Assembly (NCBI GenBank): GCA_946902875.1
Contig: OX336340.1
Coordinates: 417,501-481,500, forward strand
Direction: 5' to 3'
DNA: 64,000 nucleotides
DNA from: Nematopogon swammerdamellus
Lineage: Eukaryota > Arthropoda > Insecta > Lepidoptera > Adelidae
The position numbers were made by a program, and so were the translations under genes. This document shows positions 1 to 12,900 of this stretch, piece after piece. Positions within the stretch are counted from its first letter, which is position 1. The number at the start of each line of letters is the position of its first letter. The notes under the pieces are model-generated. The model had not been told where the DNA came from. It was given only the letters and a program-made list of their open reading frames with translations, and searched no databases.

Positions 1-187
1 CTGAATGAAAGGTCGGTCGAAACGGCTATGTAAATAGTTTGTGTTTTCCGTCCAGTTCAGTGTAGCCGGCACGACCGAAGGGAAGCACTGACGCGGCACC
101 AAGTTCACCCCGCGGTGTTATGGGCTGACATCACGGATGTTGTAAGTGATGTAGCCAACCGTATCAGTGTCCATAAAAAAAATGTTG
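1..187 (+). mobile_element. 5S/tRNA-type SINE (family A), 3' part
   Basis: Runs from the window edge to a short A-run. Body and tail (GGTCGGTCGAAACGGCTATG ... GATGTAGCCAACCGT ... AAAAAAAA) match the full copies at 60735 and 20830. The head lies outside the window. Confidence 0.85.
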
Positions 188-861
188 CAATTTAAAAGTG
201 ACAGAATGTAACAGTGAAAACCGTATGTAAATCCATAAAGTGGTTCTCGAGTTATAAGGATGTTAATATACTGACGTACGTTACCCGGCGTTATACTGAG
301 TTGCTACGGAAAATGTATTACGAAATAACTCGATTGGTTTTACTGTTTTTATCGGTTATGGACTGAGTGACAATGGAGTAATCTGTTTGATTTTTATATC
401 AAAACAATGATGTCTACGAATTAATACAATATTATGTTGTAATATAAAATATAATTTCTGTTTGTTTTCAAAAATAAATAGGTAGGTAATGAGAAATAAT
501 CACCGAAAAATAAAGGTAATTTTATAAATTTTCACCATGCGCACAAATAAACTATTGTTGAGCAACAAAGTTGCATCAGCGTGTTGCTGAGTTGCTGGTA
601 ACATTTGGTTATTCTTACTTATTATTAAGATGATATTAGTTATTAATTTCATGTACCTATGTAAAATGTGGCTAAATATACAATAAATAAGTAAATTTAA
701 AAAATTAAATAAATAAACATAATTTTCAGCAACAATCACCTTGTTTATCAACAACGTTGATCAACTGTTGCTCAATAAAAGTTGACCGTGAACTGTGACC
801 GCTATTGTTGTGTGACGGACAGCGAAGGTGTGGGATCGAGCTGTACTGTACGCGGAAGTTG
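188..861. other. 3' flank of the peroxidase-like gene, AT-rich
   Basis: Downstream of the stop codon on the minus strand. No ORF or repeat that I recognise, and no clear AATAAA on the minus strand near the stop, so the polyadenylation site is not located. Confidence 0.4.
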
Positions 862-964
862 TCACTCGTCCGCAGCACGGGGCGAGCGCGCGCGGGCGCA
901 GGTGTGGTCGCGCCACTGCCGCAGGTCCATGCGAGGGATGTGCTCACAGCTCACCAACTTGTTC
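862..964 (-). CDS. Peroxidase-like gene, exon 12 (C-terminus and stop)
   Basis: TTGCAG acceptor; the first base completes Gly609. Encodes SCEHIPRMDLRQWRDHTC, the family C-terminal Cys-x-x-Ile-Pro-x-x-Asp-Leu-x-x-Trp motif, then a basic tail and TGA at 864-862. It is 3.6 kb from exon 11 because a Helitron sits in intron 11. Confidence 0.9.
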
Positions 965-3900
965 CTGCAACATTTCACTTTTACTTACTCAACTATTTTT
1001 ATCCCGCTCGGGCTGGTACCACCGCACTTAAAGTCCATGTTTATTGTTCATTGTTTATTGTATAATTTCATCCACAGGTAGGTAACCTACGCTTGGACAT
1101 GTCGAAAATTCCGCCAGTTCTAAATTCAATGCGAAGAAGAACTGACAAACAAACTTCGCAAGTCACAATGTTTTGTTAGTACCTTTTAAGTATTATATTA
1201 AAGTAACTTATAAATAATTAACCCATACTACCGCTCACAAGAGCATTCATATTTACAGCATAAACATGAATACTGAAGAATCTGACCACTCTGCTTATTT
1301 AAATTACCTATATCTGGTGTATAGTGTCGTGGCATGGGCGTCGTCAGACACCTTATGGGTGGCTCGGCGCCACATGTCGCGCTTCTATATAACAAAAAAC
1401 ATCGGTCGAAACGGCTATGTAAATAGGTAGTTCGTGATTTCCGTCCAGTTGAGTGTAGAAATGAAGGGAATCACTGACATGGCACCTAGTTCGCCCGGTG
1501 TTATGGGCTGACATCACGGATGTTGTAGGTGAAGTAGCCAACCGTGTTTGTATCTATATAAAAAAGTCGTCCATGTGTACGGTGTAATTTTTTTTTTTTT
1601 TATCGATAGCGCGACATGTGGCATCGTTTCACCTACAAGTAGGTGTCTAACGATGCCCATGGACATTCTGTGATGCACGGGGATTGCGAATGTCATGCCG
1701 GCCTGACAGGAGCCTTTTCACGCCCCTTTTGAAAAACCCCAGGCTGTACTTGGGAGGAAATAGATGGGCAGTGAGTGCGTTCCACATTTTCCCGGTTCTG
1801 TGTTCCGGTCCCCATTAATACAAACACCCCCGTCAAGTGTAGAAAGTGCATTAGACAACGTGTCCCAAAACTCAACGTCCAGCGGGAACCAGGGAGTAGG
1901 CCAGTTTATGACTACCCAGGGAAAAATAAGAAAAAAATCGGAGTCATTTGTTTTTATGATGTTTGAAAAACGTTGAAAATTTACATTTTAGGTACTACGA
2001 CTACAAATTTGCAAATATAATTGATAAAATTATATATTGGAAGCCTAAATAACTCTGCTATTGATAACTATCTATACATATAATAAAACCGTAGAGGTAA
2101 GAAAGTCTGTACATTGAATGTATTCGGAAAAAAACTAACCAGGGTGGCTTAAAATGAGATACTGAACATGTTAGAACAGTTTTTAAAATTTTTGTTTGTT
2201 TGTTTGTTTGTTTGTTTGTTTGTTTGTTTGTTTGTCTGTACGCGCATCACGCAAAAACCACTGAACGGAATTAGACGCAACTTTGTATAGTGGCAGTTTA
2301 TATGCCGGGTTAACATAATACGTAAAAAAATAACAAAAATAAAAAAAAATTAACAATTATAAACATTATTGCGTGTTTAAAATCACGTAGTCCAAAGTAC
2401 ATAATTATATCTTGAGAACTGGCAGCAAATACAATTTGAATAAAATATTCATTCGAAATTTGAAAATAAGTAGATACAACGAAAATGACAGTTCTTCTTT
2501 TTTATAACTTGAACACAATAGTCTATACATATCTATTCTTTCTATACATATCTTAAAATCGTAAATGCAAAAATGTCTATTTGTACTCGCATCTCGCAAA
2601 AACCACTGAACGGAATTTGACGAAACTTTTTATAGTGACGGATGAACATAATAATTAAAAAATATAATAAAAATCACGTAATCCAAAGTAAAGGTAAAAA
2701 ACTATTTTAAATGTCATGTTGACAACGGAGAACTGTCATCTCGACGTGAGCTGGCCGGTGACAAATTGTTTGATAAATAAAAATAATAATTGAAAGTCGA
2801 AGTTATGTCGCTGTCATTGGTGCAATAAAATTTATATATCTGTTGCCCGCGGCTTCGCTCGCGGTAAATTCGTATTAAAAAAAAAGAAAGTAAGTAACTA
2901 AAGGCGGGCCCGAAGGCGGATCTGCGCTCACGTAAACGATATTCTTTCTCGATGAAAGTAACTAAGGGCGAGGCGGAAGGCGGAGCTGAGTTCAGGAAGA
3001 AGAAAAACATTCTTGAAGAAAGTAAGTAACTAAGAGCGAGGCCGAAGGCCGAGCTCTATTCTCGAAGACCATAAACCTTCTCGAAGAAAGTAAGTAACTA
3101 TGGGCGAGGCCGCAGGCCGAGCTGCGTTCAGGAAGAAGCTAAACCATCTTGAAGAAAGTAAGTAACTAAGGCGAGGCCGAAGGCCGAGCTACGTTCGGAT
3201 AATTGAAAAACCATCTCGAAGAAAGCAAGTAACTAAGGGCGAGGCCGAAGGCCGAGCTGCGTTCAGGAAGAAGCTAAACCATCTTGAAGAAAGTAAGCAA
3301 CTAAGGCGAGGCCGAAGGCCGAGCTACGTTCTGACAAATGATAAACCATCTCGAAGAAAGCAAGTAACTAAGGGCGAGGCCGAAGGCCGAGCTGCGTTCA
3401 GGAAGAAGCTAAACCATCTCGAATAAAGTTAATTAATATTAAGATTGAGTTAATTTAATTTAAATTTTATTATAAAGTCCACGCTTCTAACGGCAAATAT
3501 ACCGTGCATCCTAGAACCTCGCGGTTATTCCCGGCCGGATGGCAAGAGGCCCGATGCTATCACCTTAGTGCCATGGACTAAGGGTAGTTCTTTGATGTGG
3601 GACGCCACTTTTGTTCTCACATTGGCTCCAAGTCATGTTAGGACATCTTCAAGAGCGGCTGGCGCGGCCGACGCTGGGGCGGAGAGCCTCAAACGCAGCA
3701 AATATAGAAATATAATTCAAGATTTCGAATTTGTTGCGTTTGCCGTTGAAACCCTCGGTCCGTGGAGCAGTGAAGCCAAAAGAGGCTTGAGCTGGTTGAC
3801 GCAACTGGTGTCCCGCCATCAAGGGCTTATGTACTTCATTGAAAGGGTAAGCCTTGCCATCCAGCGGGGTAATGCCGCAAGTGCTCTAAGAACATTTGAA

Positions 3901-6900
3901 AATGCCCGTTTTGATAGTTATTTTAATGTTTGTTAGGTAGGTTTAATTCTTTAGTTTTAATATTACTTTTTTATTTTTATGAAATAAATAGATTGAGTAA
4001 ACGATATTATATTCTATCGAAGAAAGGAAGTCTTTAAGGGCGAGGCCCGAAGGCGGAAGAGGGTTTTTGGTTTACCTGAACGCAGCTCGGCCTTCGGCCT
4101 CGCACTTAGTTCCTTCCTTTCTTCCAGAAGGTTTATCGTCTTCCTGAACGCAGCTCGGCCTTCGGCCTCGCCCTTACTTACTTCCTTTATTTGAGAAAGA
4201 TTTATCGCTTACCTGAAAGCAGCTCGGCCTTCGGCCTCGCCCTTAGTTAGTTACTTTCTTTAAGAAGGTTTATCGATTACCTGAACGCAGCTCGGCCTTC
4301 GGCCTCGCCCTTAGTTACTTACATTCTTCTTTGGAATACGAATTTCACGCGAGCGGAGCCGCGGGCTCAGCTAGTACCAAATAAAACCAGAATGCCTGTA
4401 GTTTTACCAAAAAAATATTCAGTTAAATTTTTTTTCTAAAAAAAATTAATGACTCAGGTTTTTTTTCTTATTTTTCCCCGGGTAGTCATAAATTGGCCTA
4501 CTCCCTGGTTCCCGCTGGACGTTGAGTTTTGGGACATGTGTTGGTTTGGGTTGTATGTGAGTGAACGTACCCAGGTTGAATGGTGAGGAAGGCCCGCGGC
4601 TGGATGTGGGTGACGCCGTCCCCGTTGTCGCACAGCACGCGCGCCATCGACGTCTGCCGCACCTCGTACAGCTGCTCTGCTCGCCCACACACACGACACA
4701 CTCCCTCAGTCACTCATTAGGTAACTGTACCAACCCAATATACCCAACTTGACTTGACACTTCTCTTGGCCAGGAGTGCGAAACAGTGAACTGTTTTCAT
4801 TGGTGCATGATGCTGCTTTTTTTATTGCTTCCGAACAGGGTGACCGTGCCCCAGGTCGAAACCCCAGGCGCAGCCAATTTCACCCCCGTGGAGGTGGCAG
4901 TCCGGCTTGGAGGCGGACTAATGCCGCTGGGGAATGGCTATTATACCAGATTTGAAACCAACTATCTTCATATGAAACTTACCGGCAGCTTTAAACGGCA
5001 GTTTAACGGACTCGTACATACGTAAAAGCCATGCAAGCATCCAAGCAATCAAAGCAGGTTAGAAGTAACCAGAACATTGGAACCTATGTTCAACGTTTTG
5101 GAAGCTAAATAACCAAGAGGATTTTACAGACATTGGTAGAAAAATATAACTACATATTCATAGTTTAATATAGTGATTCTATACCGAAATAAAACCTATG
5201 AAAAATCGGTGTTTGCAATAACAGACAATGTTTCACCGAGAGTGAGGCTGGTAGGATGTCCGCTGTGCTCGAACCAGAAGCGGTCAGCCTGGCGCCAGCG
5301 CCGAGCCTGGTCGGCCATGAGGCAGTAGAGCGTCGGTCCCACGTAGCCTCCCTCCACCAGCCGCTCGCTCAGGATCCCCACCTGCAGGTCCACGTCGTCC
5401 GGCTCCTCGTACAACCGGCTCAAGATCTCCACTCTCTGCAATCACCACTCTCGACATCACCTGCTCCATACTTCTTAATCTGGTACCGTACCTCTCGTGC
5501 GGCGGGTGGCCAAGTGGTTTGGGCATCGGCTTCTCATGCGGGAGGTCCGAGGTTCGAATCCGGTCGCCGTGTACCAATGAATTTTTTCTGACGAAAAAAT
5601 TTACGCGACACCTGCTGCTTCACCGTTCGGAACCGGTGTAAAACTGTAGGTCCCTTCCCTTGCCCCTTACTAGGTGTTAGGCTCAAATTGTAGCCGACTG
5701 GGTTGGTACAACCGTACTGGATGTAAGATGGCCGCATAGCAGCCTCGGTTGTGTTCTCCTCTAGTCCAGTATAGCCAGCAATCCAGGGAAATCTCCGGTA
5801 TGGCACCTACCTCCTCGGAGGTGATATTGGCTGGTCGGAGCATGCACTTTAAACCCTCCAACTCAGCCACGCATACCGGATTACATAAAAAAAATACCAT
5901 CACATATTTATTATGCAATCCGGTGGTGGTAGGGACCAGATTTTCCCCAAACGTTTATCACGAAAACGCTAAATGCTGACAGAACGAACCTCTTGGTCGA
6001 TATTGTCGAGGAAGTCGTCGAAGGTTTTAGCAACGGGCATGCCACAGATGCGTCGATACTCGTTGTAGGAGGGCAAGCCGAGGTCGCGTCCCTTGTTGAT
6101 GTCGCTCGACAGCACGTCGGAAGCTCGCTGTAGACGCCCCAGTATCCGTTCGCTTATCTGAATCGCGCCACAAATATACACAATGTCTTTTGTAATTAGC
6201 TTTACGGACTATTTTCCGGAGTTTATCCCTCTTACTATCCGAAACCTGAAACAAACTCAGAGAGTGCAGAAGTTGTGCACCATAATGAAGATTGAATCTA
6301 TTACCAGCTTACTGAGTAAGATCCTTAACCCTTGACCACAAGCGGCTACTCTAAAGAAAAAAGCCGCGGAGTTCACACTAATCAAAGTTGATAGTGCAGA
6401 AACATCGACTACTGAGCTCAAAAGGCAGCGGTTTGGACTCTGGATCTTTTAGGTACCAACGTCATTACTAGAAGTAAACTAGCACAGACGCTGAGAATAG
6501 AAAGTGTGGCTTACGTCCGGGTCGACGATGTAGTCGATTTTGCCAGAAGGTTGCCTGAAGCTGCCTTGAGTGAGTTCCTCCAGAGTGTTGTTGACGTCGA
6601 AGATACCTGTCCTGATAGTATCGTCCACTATTGTCCTTCTGCTGAGGTATTTACCATTTTTGTCGTACAACCTGTAAGTAAATTTTGCTGTTATATTTGC
6701 AAATGTTTACAAGTATACGTTCAGGAGATCATTTTGTTGAAGAAGACATTTCTCGAAATGAAGCGTAACAAATTTAGTTTCCCTAAACAAGTCCATTTTT
6801 CCCTCCGCGGCATTATATTATATGCTTAGGGTTAGATATATACCACCGCAGCCTTATTTATAGTAGGTACATACTATAAATGCAACATCTCCCTCATACA

Positions 6901-9900
6901 CCGTTGTTTTATATAAACCTCAAATAGGTTTACAGTTTCGGCACATAATTATTCTTTTCTGAGCCGCTCGCAAGGTTTCATTCACTACTCAGTCCGTGGA
7001 GAAATGTAGACATATTATGTCGGATTCGATTAGTGTTAAAAACAGGACTCGATTACAGACATAGAAGAAGGAGAGCAGAGAAGAAGATATATTTAAGGGA
7101 TGGGCATGCCTTGAGTGTCCATCTTGCATGATATGGAACCAACGCGTTCCCGAAACGAACTCTATGGAGACACGCGGCTCCAAGTGTTTGTTGTAGTCGT
7201 CGACGAACCCGTACGTGTCGAAAATTATTTCCGAATTTAAAGAATTTTCATATCCTGAAAACACAATCTCATTATTAAAGATCTCATCGAGTCTGTGAAA
7301 CTCAGAATAATTCATACAAACATAATTTGCATACGATAGTGCTGCCACCACTTGTGAATGTAAGTAGAAATAAACATGTTTAGAGTTATACATTGCCTAC
7401 ACAGGAACATCGACTTAAAAAAAAAAGCCTCAGGTGCACTCCGGGAGTGCCGGCAGAAGTGAAAACAACACCATAACATTACTTTAAAAAAAATAAAAAA
7501 AAATTATGTTAAATTTAGTAGAAAGGACAGACATGCATTTGTTACGGAACCCTACATTCATTTTGCAGAACTTAGTAGAATGGACAGACATAAACGTGTT
7601 ACGGAACCCTACTTAACAGTTGCACTCCGGGAGTGCGGGCAGATCCCGTGCCACTCGTAACTTAACCCTTAATGCAATGACTTAAGGTTACATTTTAAAT
7701 AATAATGGCGCTGTCGCGATGTCGCGATGACGCGAGTTTAACATTTTTTACCCACCTAAAAAAGTGCCAAGCGCCGCTAAAGAAGTTTTAACTTCAAAAA
7801 CTAAGGTTATTTCTATGTACAGAACCAAGAATAGATTCCGATAACCTGATCTGATATGTCGTTTGTGTAAATATATTCAATGTGTGGCCGAAAGTCATGA
7901 ACGTTTCGGACAAAGGCGTGTGAGTGAGATAATTAAATGCAAAAACAAACAAAAGAAAATGTTGAAACAGGTGTGGCGTTACGTATGCATCTACGTAGGA
8001 AAACGTTACCCATGATGGCCGCGAGCAGCTCGTATACATAGATGTGCTGCTCTGTGGCGATGTTGATCTGTCGAGCCACCGAGAACAGCTTGTCGTCGCT
8101 CCAGCAGGGGTTGATGTTGGCCAGCTCGCTCGCCAGCCGGTTGTGCTCGCGCCAGAACCAGATCGCGTAGAGGTTGGCGCCGAGCAGAGAGTTCGCACCG
8201 ATGTTGGCTGGAACAAGCGGAACAGGAATACGTTCGTAACGTGAACGAGAACATTATGTTTTGAGTTTAATTTTCTGTTATTTAGCGGTCCCCCGACGAC
8301 TTTAAATAAATGAATGGAAATTATTTTTGACATGTTGAGGGTTGTTGGTGTGAATTTAACTTTTATTTCAAGCTTTTTAAGAGAGGTGATTTTATGATTA
8401 CTTGTTTATAAACATAGCTAAGAAGCATCCAGGTTAAACCAGTTTTCTAATAAAAAAATCATATCTAAATCGATCCGTCCGTTTGGAAGTTACAATGCTA
8501 CAGACAGAAAGACAGACAGACAGACGTAGACGTCAAACTTACAACACTCCGTTTGCATCGGCGGCGGTTCGATAACGATGTCCAATCTATGGAAATTCTG
8601 AGGGTTTGACATGCCCCTTCAAGGAACTCGTTTCCGAGGTTGCATTAGAAGGGAAACATAAGTATGAAATTTCAAGACACATAATAACTAAATTCATTGC
8701 AAAGACCTAATCCGGCGTGGGTGACAAAGTCAGAAGGGCCGGAGGCCGGAGCACACACTCAGACCAACCAATACCACCTTCGAAAAGGTGTCATACCTCA
8801 GTATTTCCTTTGAATTGCTGGCTACACTGGACTAGGGGAGAGCGCAGTTCAGGCTACTATGCGGCCATATTTCCAGTCCAGTACGGTGATACCAACCCAG
8901 TGGGCTACAATTTTAGCCTACCACCTAGTAAGGGGAAATGGACAATAACATGAATGAGAAATGTTTGGGGTGTATGTTTAGCGCGTGGTTCCGTTATAGG
9001 GTTACATGAGTAAGAAAAACGATATTATAGTATGCCGTACGAGTGTCGTGGCAGCGCCTCTCTAGCGGCGGCTCGTTGAGTAGGCAGGTGATGCCGCCGG
9101 AGGGCGGGAACATCCGGTTGCGGTCGTCCAGCTCGTACTTGAGGAGTCCGCCGCGGCCGACCCGCGCTCGCTCCGTGTCCTCTGCCGTGTTGCCGTATAT
9201 GAACGACTGGTCCAGCATCGGCGTTGCCGTATTTATCTTAAGCAGGAAATATGATTTTTGTTATTATTTTATTAAAGCAAGTCCATGCCTTGCCATGGCC
9301 AACAGGTTGCCCAATGATCTAAACCTTAGAGGATCTTAGAGATTGCCCAGAAATCTAAGCAGGTTAAATTAATTACAAAAATATTATTCCTGGTTAGCAC
9401 CCGGTATTTCATGCCTAGACCCTGAAATGTCGTGGGCGATGATCGAAGGCATGAAATTTCGGTAGCATCACCACCATTCCGTTGAGACCAATCAATACCT
9501 GGAACACCGGAGTCGGGCAGAATGTTGTTGTTGGGTGTTGTGGCTACCATAATATTAGCTTTGTTTGTTTATTGTTGTTGTTTGTTGTATAATTTCATCC
9601 ATAGGTAGGTAACCTACGCTTGGACATGTCGAAAATTCCGCCAGTTCTAAATTCAATGCGAAGAAGAACTGACAAACAAACTTCGCAAGTCACAATGTTT
9701 TGTTAGTACCTTATAAGTATTATATTATAGTAACTTACAAATAATTAACCCATACTACCGCTCACAAGAGCATTAATATTTACAGCATAAACATGAACAT
9801 GAATACTGAAGAATTTGACCACACTGCCTATTTAAATTACCTATATCTGGTGTATAGTGCCATCGTCAATTTTGATACTTCATATTATATCAAGTCAAAA

Positions 9901-12900
9901 AATAAATAAAAATTAGTTTACATTTATTACAAAAAGATGTAATAAGTCATATAAAAAAAAAAAATTTATGATACAAAGTGTATCCAAATGTCAAATTGTC
10001 AAAGTTTGTTAGTGGAAAAAACAGTAGTCAAACTCTTAGATAAAATTACGGTCAGTTAATGCATCCTTAATAGTGTAATAACTCTTTTCAATTAACATTA
10101 ATTTAATCCGTCGTTTGAAATTATTATCATCTAATTGTTTTATGTTAGAAGACAGTTTATTATAAAATCTAACACTATTACAAATAAAGCTTTTTGAGGT
10201 TTTAGCTAATCTATGTCTTATTAGTTGTACATTATTCTTACACCGTGTATCATAGTTATGATTGTCGGAATTAAGAGAGGAATCATTAATGTATTTTCTG
10301 GCATAGCATATGTTCTGGTAAACATATGCACTTGGTAAAGTCATGATTCCTATCTCCCCGAACGCTGTCCTACAAGTATCTCTAGTTTTCATATTTAGGA
10401 TGTACCGCAAGGCCCTCTTCTGTAATAAAAATATTCTATTTGAGTCTGCTGCATTTCCCCAAAACATAAGGCCATATGACATGATGCTCTCAAAATAGGC
10501 ATGATAAACCGTCTTTGCAGCATGAGTTCCGCATAGCTCTTTAATTTTTTTTATAGCATAACAAGCGGAACTCAACTTACCAGCTAAAGAGTTTATGTGG
10601 GCTTTCCAAGTAAAACTTTTATCAAATATTACCCCAAGAAAAGTTAGTTCATTAGCAAGGTTTAATGACAAGTTTTCTGCAGTTTTTAATATGGCAGTGT
10701 TATTATGTCTATGAGTACCTAGAGCAAAGTGCATAATGTTAGTTTTGTTAACATTTAGTAATAGATTGTTGCATTCGAACCATGATTTTAGAGATTCTAG
10801 TACATTTAAAAAGGATTCTCTTAGTTTACTTATATCATTGTTTTTCAGTACAACTGAGATATCGTCTGCAAACATTACCATCTCTATATCGTCTGTTATA
10901 CAGCTCGAGATGTCGTTAACATATGTTAGAAACAATAATGGTCCCAGGATAGAACCCTGCGGCACACCCATTGTAATTGATTCTACATTAGATTTTAAGC
11001 CATTGACGTCACATATTTGAGCTCTATTTTCTAAATATGATTGGAATATACGCAATTCATTGTCTCTTATACCATAATGTTCTAGTTTCATTAGTAATAT
11101 TTTTTCAATTCAAAATGTATGTTTATTTTATTATTTCGGTGACGCAGCCGACCTGCTGGTAGGTGATGACTCTGGTCTGGTTGTAAACAGCTTATCCTCT
11201 CCGGCGGCAGGTTGTCGGAGACGCAGCCGACCTGCTGGTAGGTGATGGCTCTGGTCTGGTTGTACACAGCTTACCCTCTCCGGCGGCAGGTTGTCGGAGA
11301 CCCAGCCGACCTGCTGGTAGGTGATGGCTCTGGTCTGGTTGTACGCAGCTTACCCTCTCCGGCGGCAGGTTGTCGGAGACGCAGCCGACCTGCTGGTAGG
11401 TGATGGCTCTGGTCTGGTTGTACGCAGCTTACCCTCTCCGGCGGCAGGTTGTCGGAGACCCAGCCGACCTGCTGGTAGGTGATGGCTCTGGTCTGGTTGT
11501 ACGCAGCTTACCCTCTCCGGCGGCAGGTTGTCGGAGACCCAGCCGACCTGCTGGTAGGTGATGGCTCTGGTCTGGTTGTACGCAGCTTACCCTCTCCGGC
11601 GGCAGGTTGTTGGAGACGCAGCTGATCTGCTGGTACGTGGTGACTCTGGTCTGGTTGTACACAGCTTACCCTCTCCGGCGGCAGGTTGTCGGAGACGCAG
11701 CCGACCTGCTGGTAGGTGATGGCTCTGGTCTGGTTGAGACAGCGCACGTCTGTCAGGCGCAAGTAGGGGTCGTCGTCTGGCACGCTGATGGGATTGCAGC
11801 GCGGATCCCGCCGGCCCTCCGGTAGGCAGCAGTGCACCGTCAGGATCACGTAGTTTACTGTAATGTAACTCCTTGTTATTGAACTGTCCACCAGTATATT
11901 TACCCTGTAGCAGGCTTCATGCTTCAACTGACGATACAAGGATTGAGAGAGATGACGTAAAAGAAATTATACTTGGAAGAACATTCATAGAGTCTCATTC
12001 CACCACCGCCATACATTTCGGCTAAAAAAGATTCGGAAACTGTCTTTCGGTAGGATGATTTGCTTACATAAATGAATTGATATGAAAAGTATGCTTAAAG
12101 ACCTGTAACAGCATTGTTACCCGTAAACATAATAACAACAATCATCAAAGCAATAATTTTTACATTATAAAAACTTTTTTCCAAAAGCAATTGTCTAAAT
12201 GACATAGGTACCTATAGAAAAATCGTTCGAACTATCAGGCAAGCTGTTATACATTGAGACAGACATATATTTTTTTTTTTTTTTTTTTATGTTATCCGGT
12301 TTGGGTGGCTGTGTCGGAGGGGCCAAAGCACATGCTCTAACCAGCCAATATCACCTCCGAGAAGGTAGGTGCCATACCGGAGACTTCCCTGGATTGCTGG
12401 CTATACTGGACTAGAGGAGAACACAACCGAGGTTGCTTGCGGCCTCGTTTGCATAATGTTTGCTTCAGTAATAAACTCCGTAGGGACGTCGGCTCCCTAA
12501 GTGAGTTCTATCGTCTATTTCATGGGGAGGTGCGGAGGAGCTGTTTATTCCGCCGTCCCCATTCCACCTCCGCACTACGCGTACCGGGCAGGGGATGCAC
12601 CCCTATTCAATTGACCTGCCATGAACCGGTTCTGTAGGTCTTTTATTCACAGAACCTGGAAAATGTGGAACGCACTCACTCCCCATATATTTCCTCCCAA
12701 GCAGTGGCGGCTGGTGACCTATGGGACTGGGTGTGCACAGCACACCCAGTCCCATAGGTACCTAGCGCACAATGTGCGCTAACTTACTCGTAGTACTAAA
12801 CCCAAACGTGAATCTAATGGATACCGAGACGTGATTTTTTATTTTATTTTCATGTCTGAGTTAATTGCCCAAATTATGTTAAAGTATTCTCACTCAACAG

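Larger units (their letters stand above)
2071..4374 (+). mobile_element. Helitron-like element, copy 1 (2.3 kb)
   Basis: Begins A/TCTATACATATAATAAAA and ends with the hairpin CGCGAGCGGAGCCGCGGG followed by CTAG/T, the Helitron rule (TC start, 3' hairpin, CTRR end, insertion between A and T). It contains a (TTTG)n tract, repeated near-identical sub-blocks, two arrays of a roughly 70-80-bp unit with GCGAGGCCGAAGGCCGAGC, and between them an ORF of the 147-residue type. No Rep/helicase is present, so it is non-autonomous. Older than copies 2 and 3. Lies in intron 11 of the peroxidase-like gene. Confidence 0.85.

Noticed and set aside
2850..3435. CRISPR-like array (regular repeats with spacers)
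   Set aside because: Eukaryotic genome; repeats are degenerate tandem units inside a Helitron, with no cas genes.
5500..5573. A tRNA gene
   Set aside because: A and B boxes are present but the sequence does not close into a cloverleaf and is followed by a SINE body and A-tail seen at five other places.
7035..7060. GT donor for exon 7 near 7047
   Set aside because: Would add about 20 residues unlike the family and gives the wrong phase for exon 8.
11508..11939. 143-codon minus-strand ORF through the minisatellite
   Set aside because: It starts in intron 3, reads exon 4 and then runs on through repeats in changing frames; it is open only because all three frames of the 79-bp unit lack stops.
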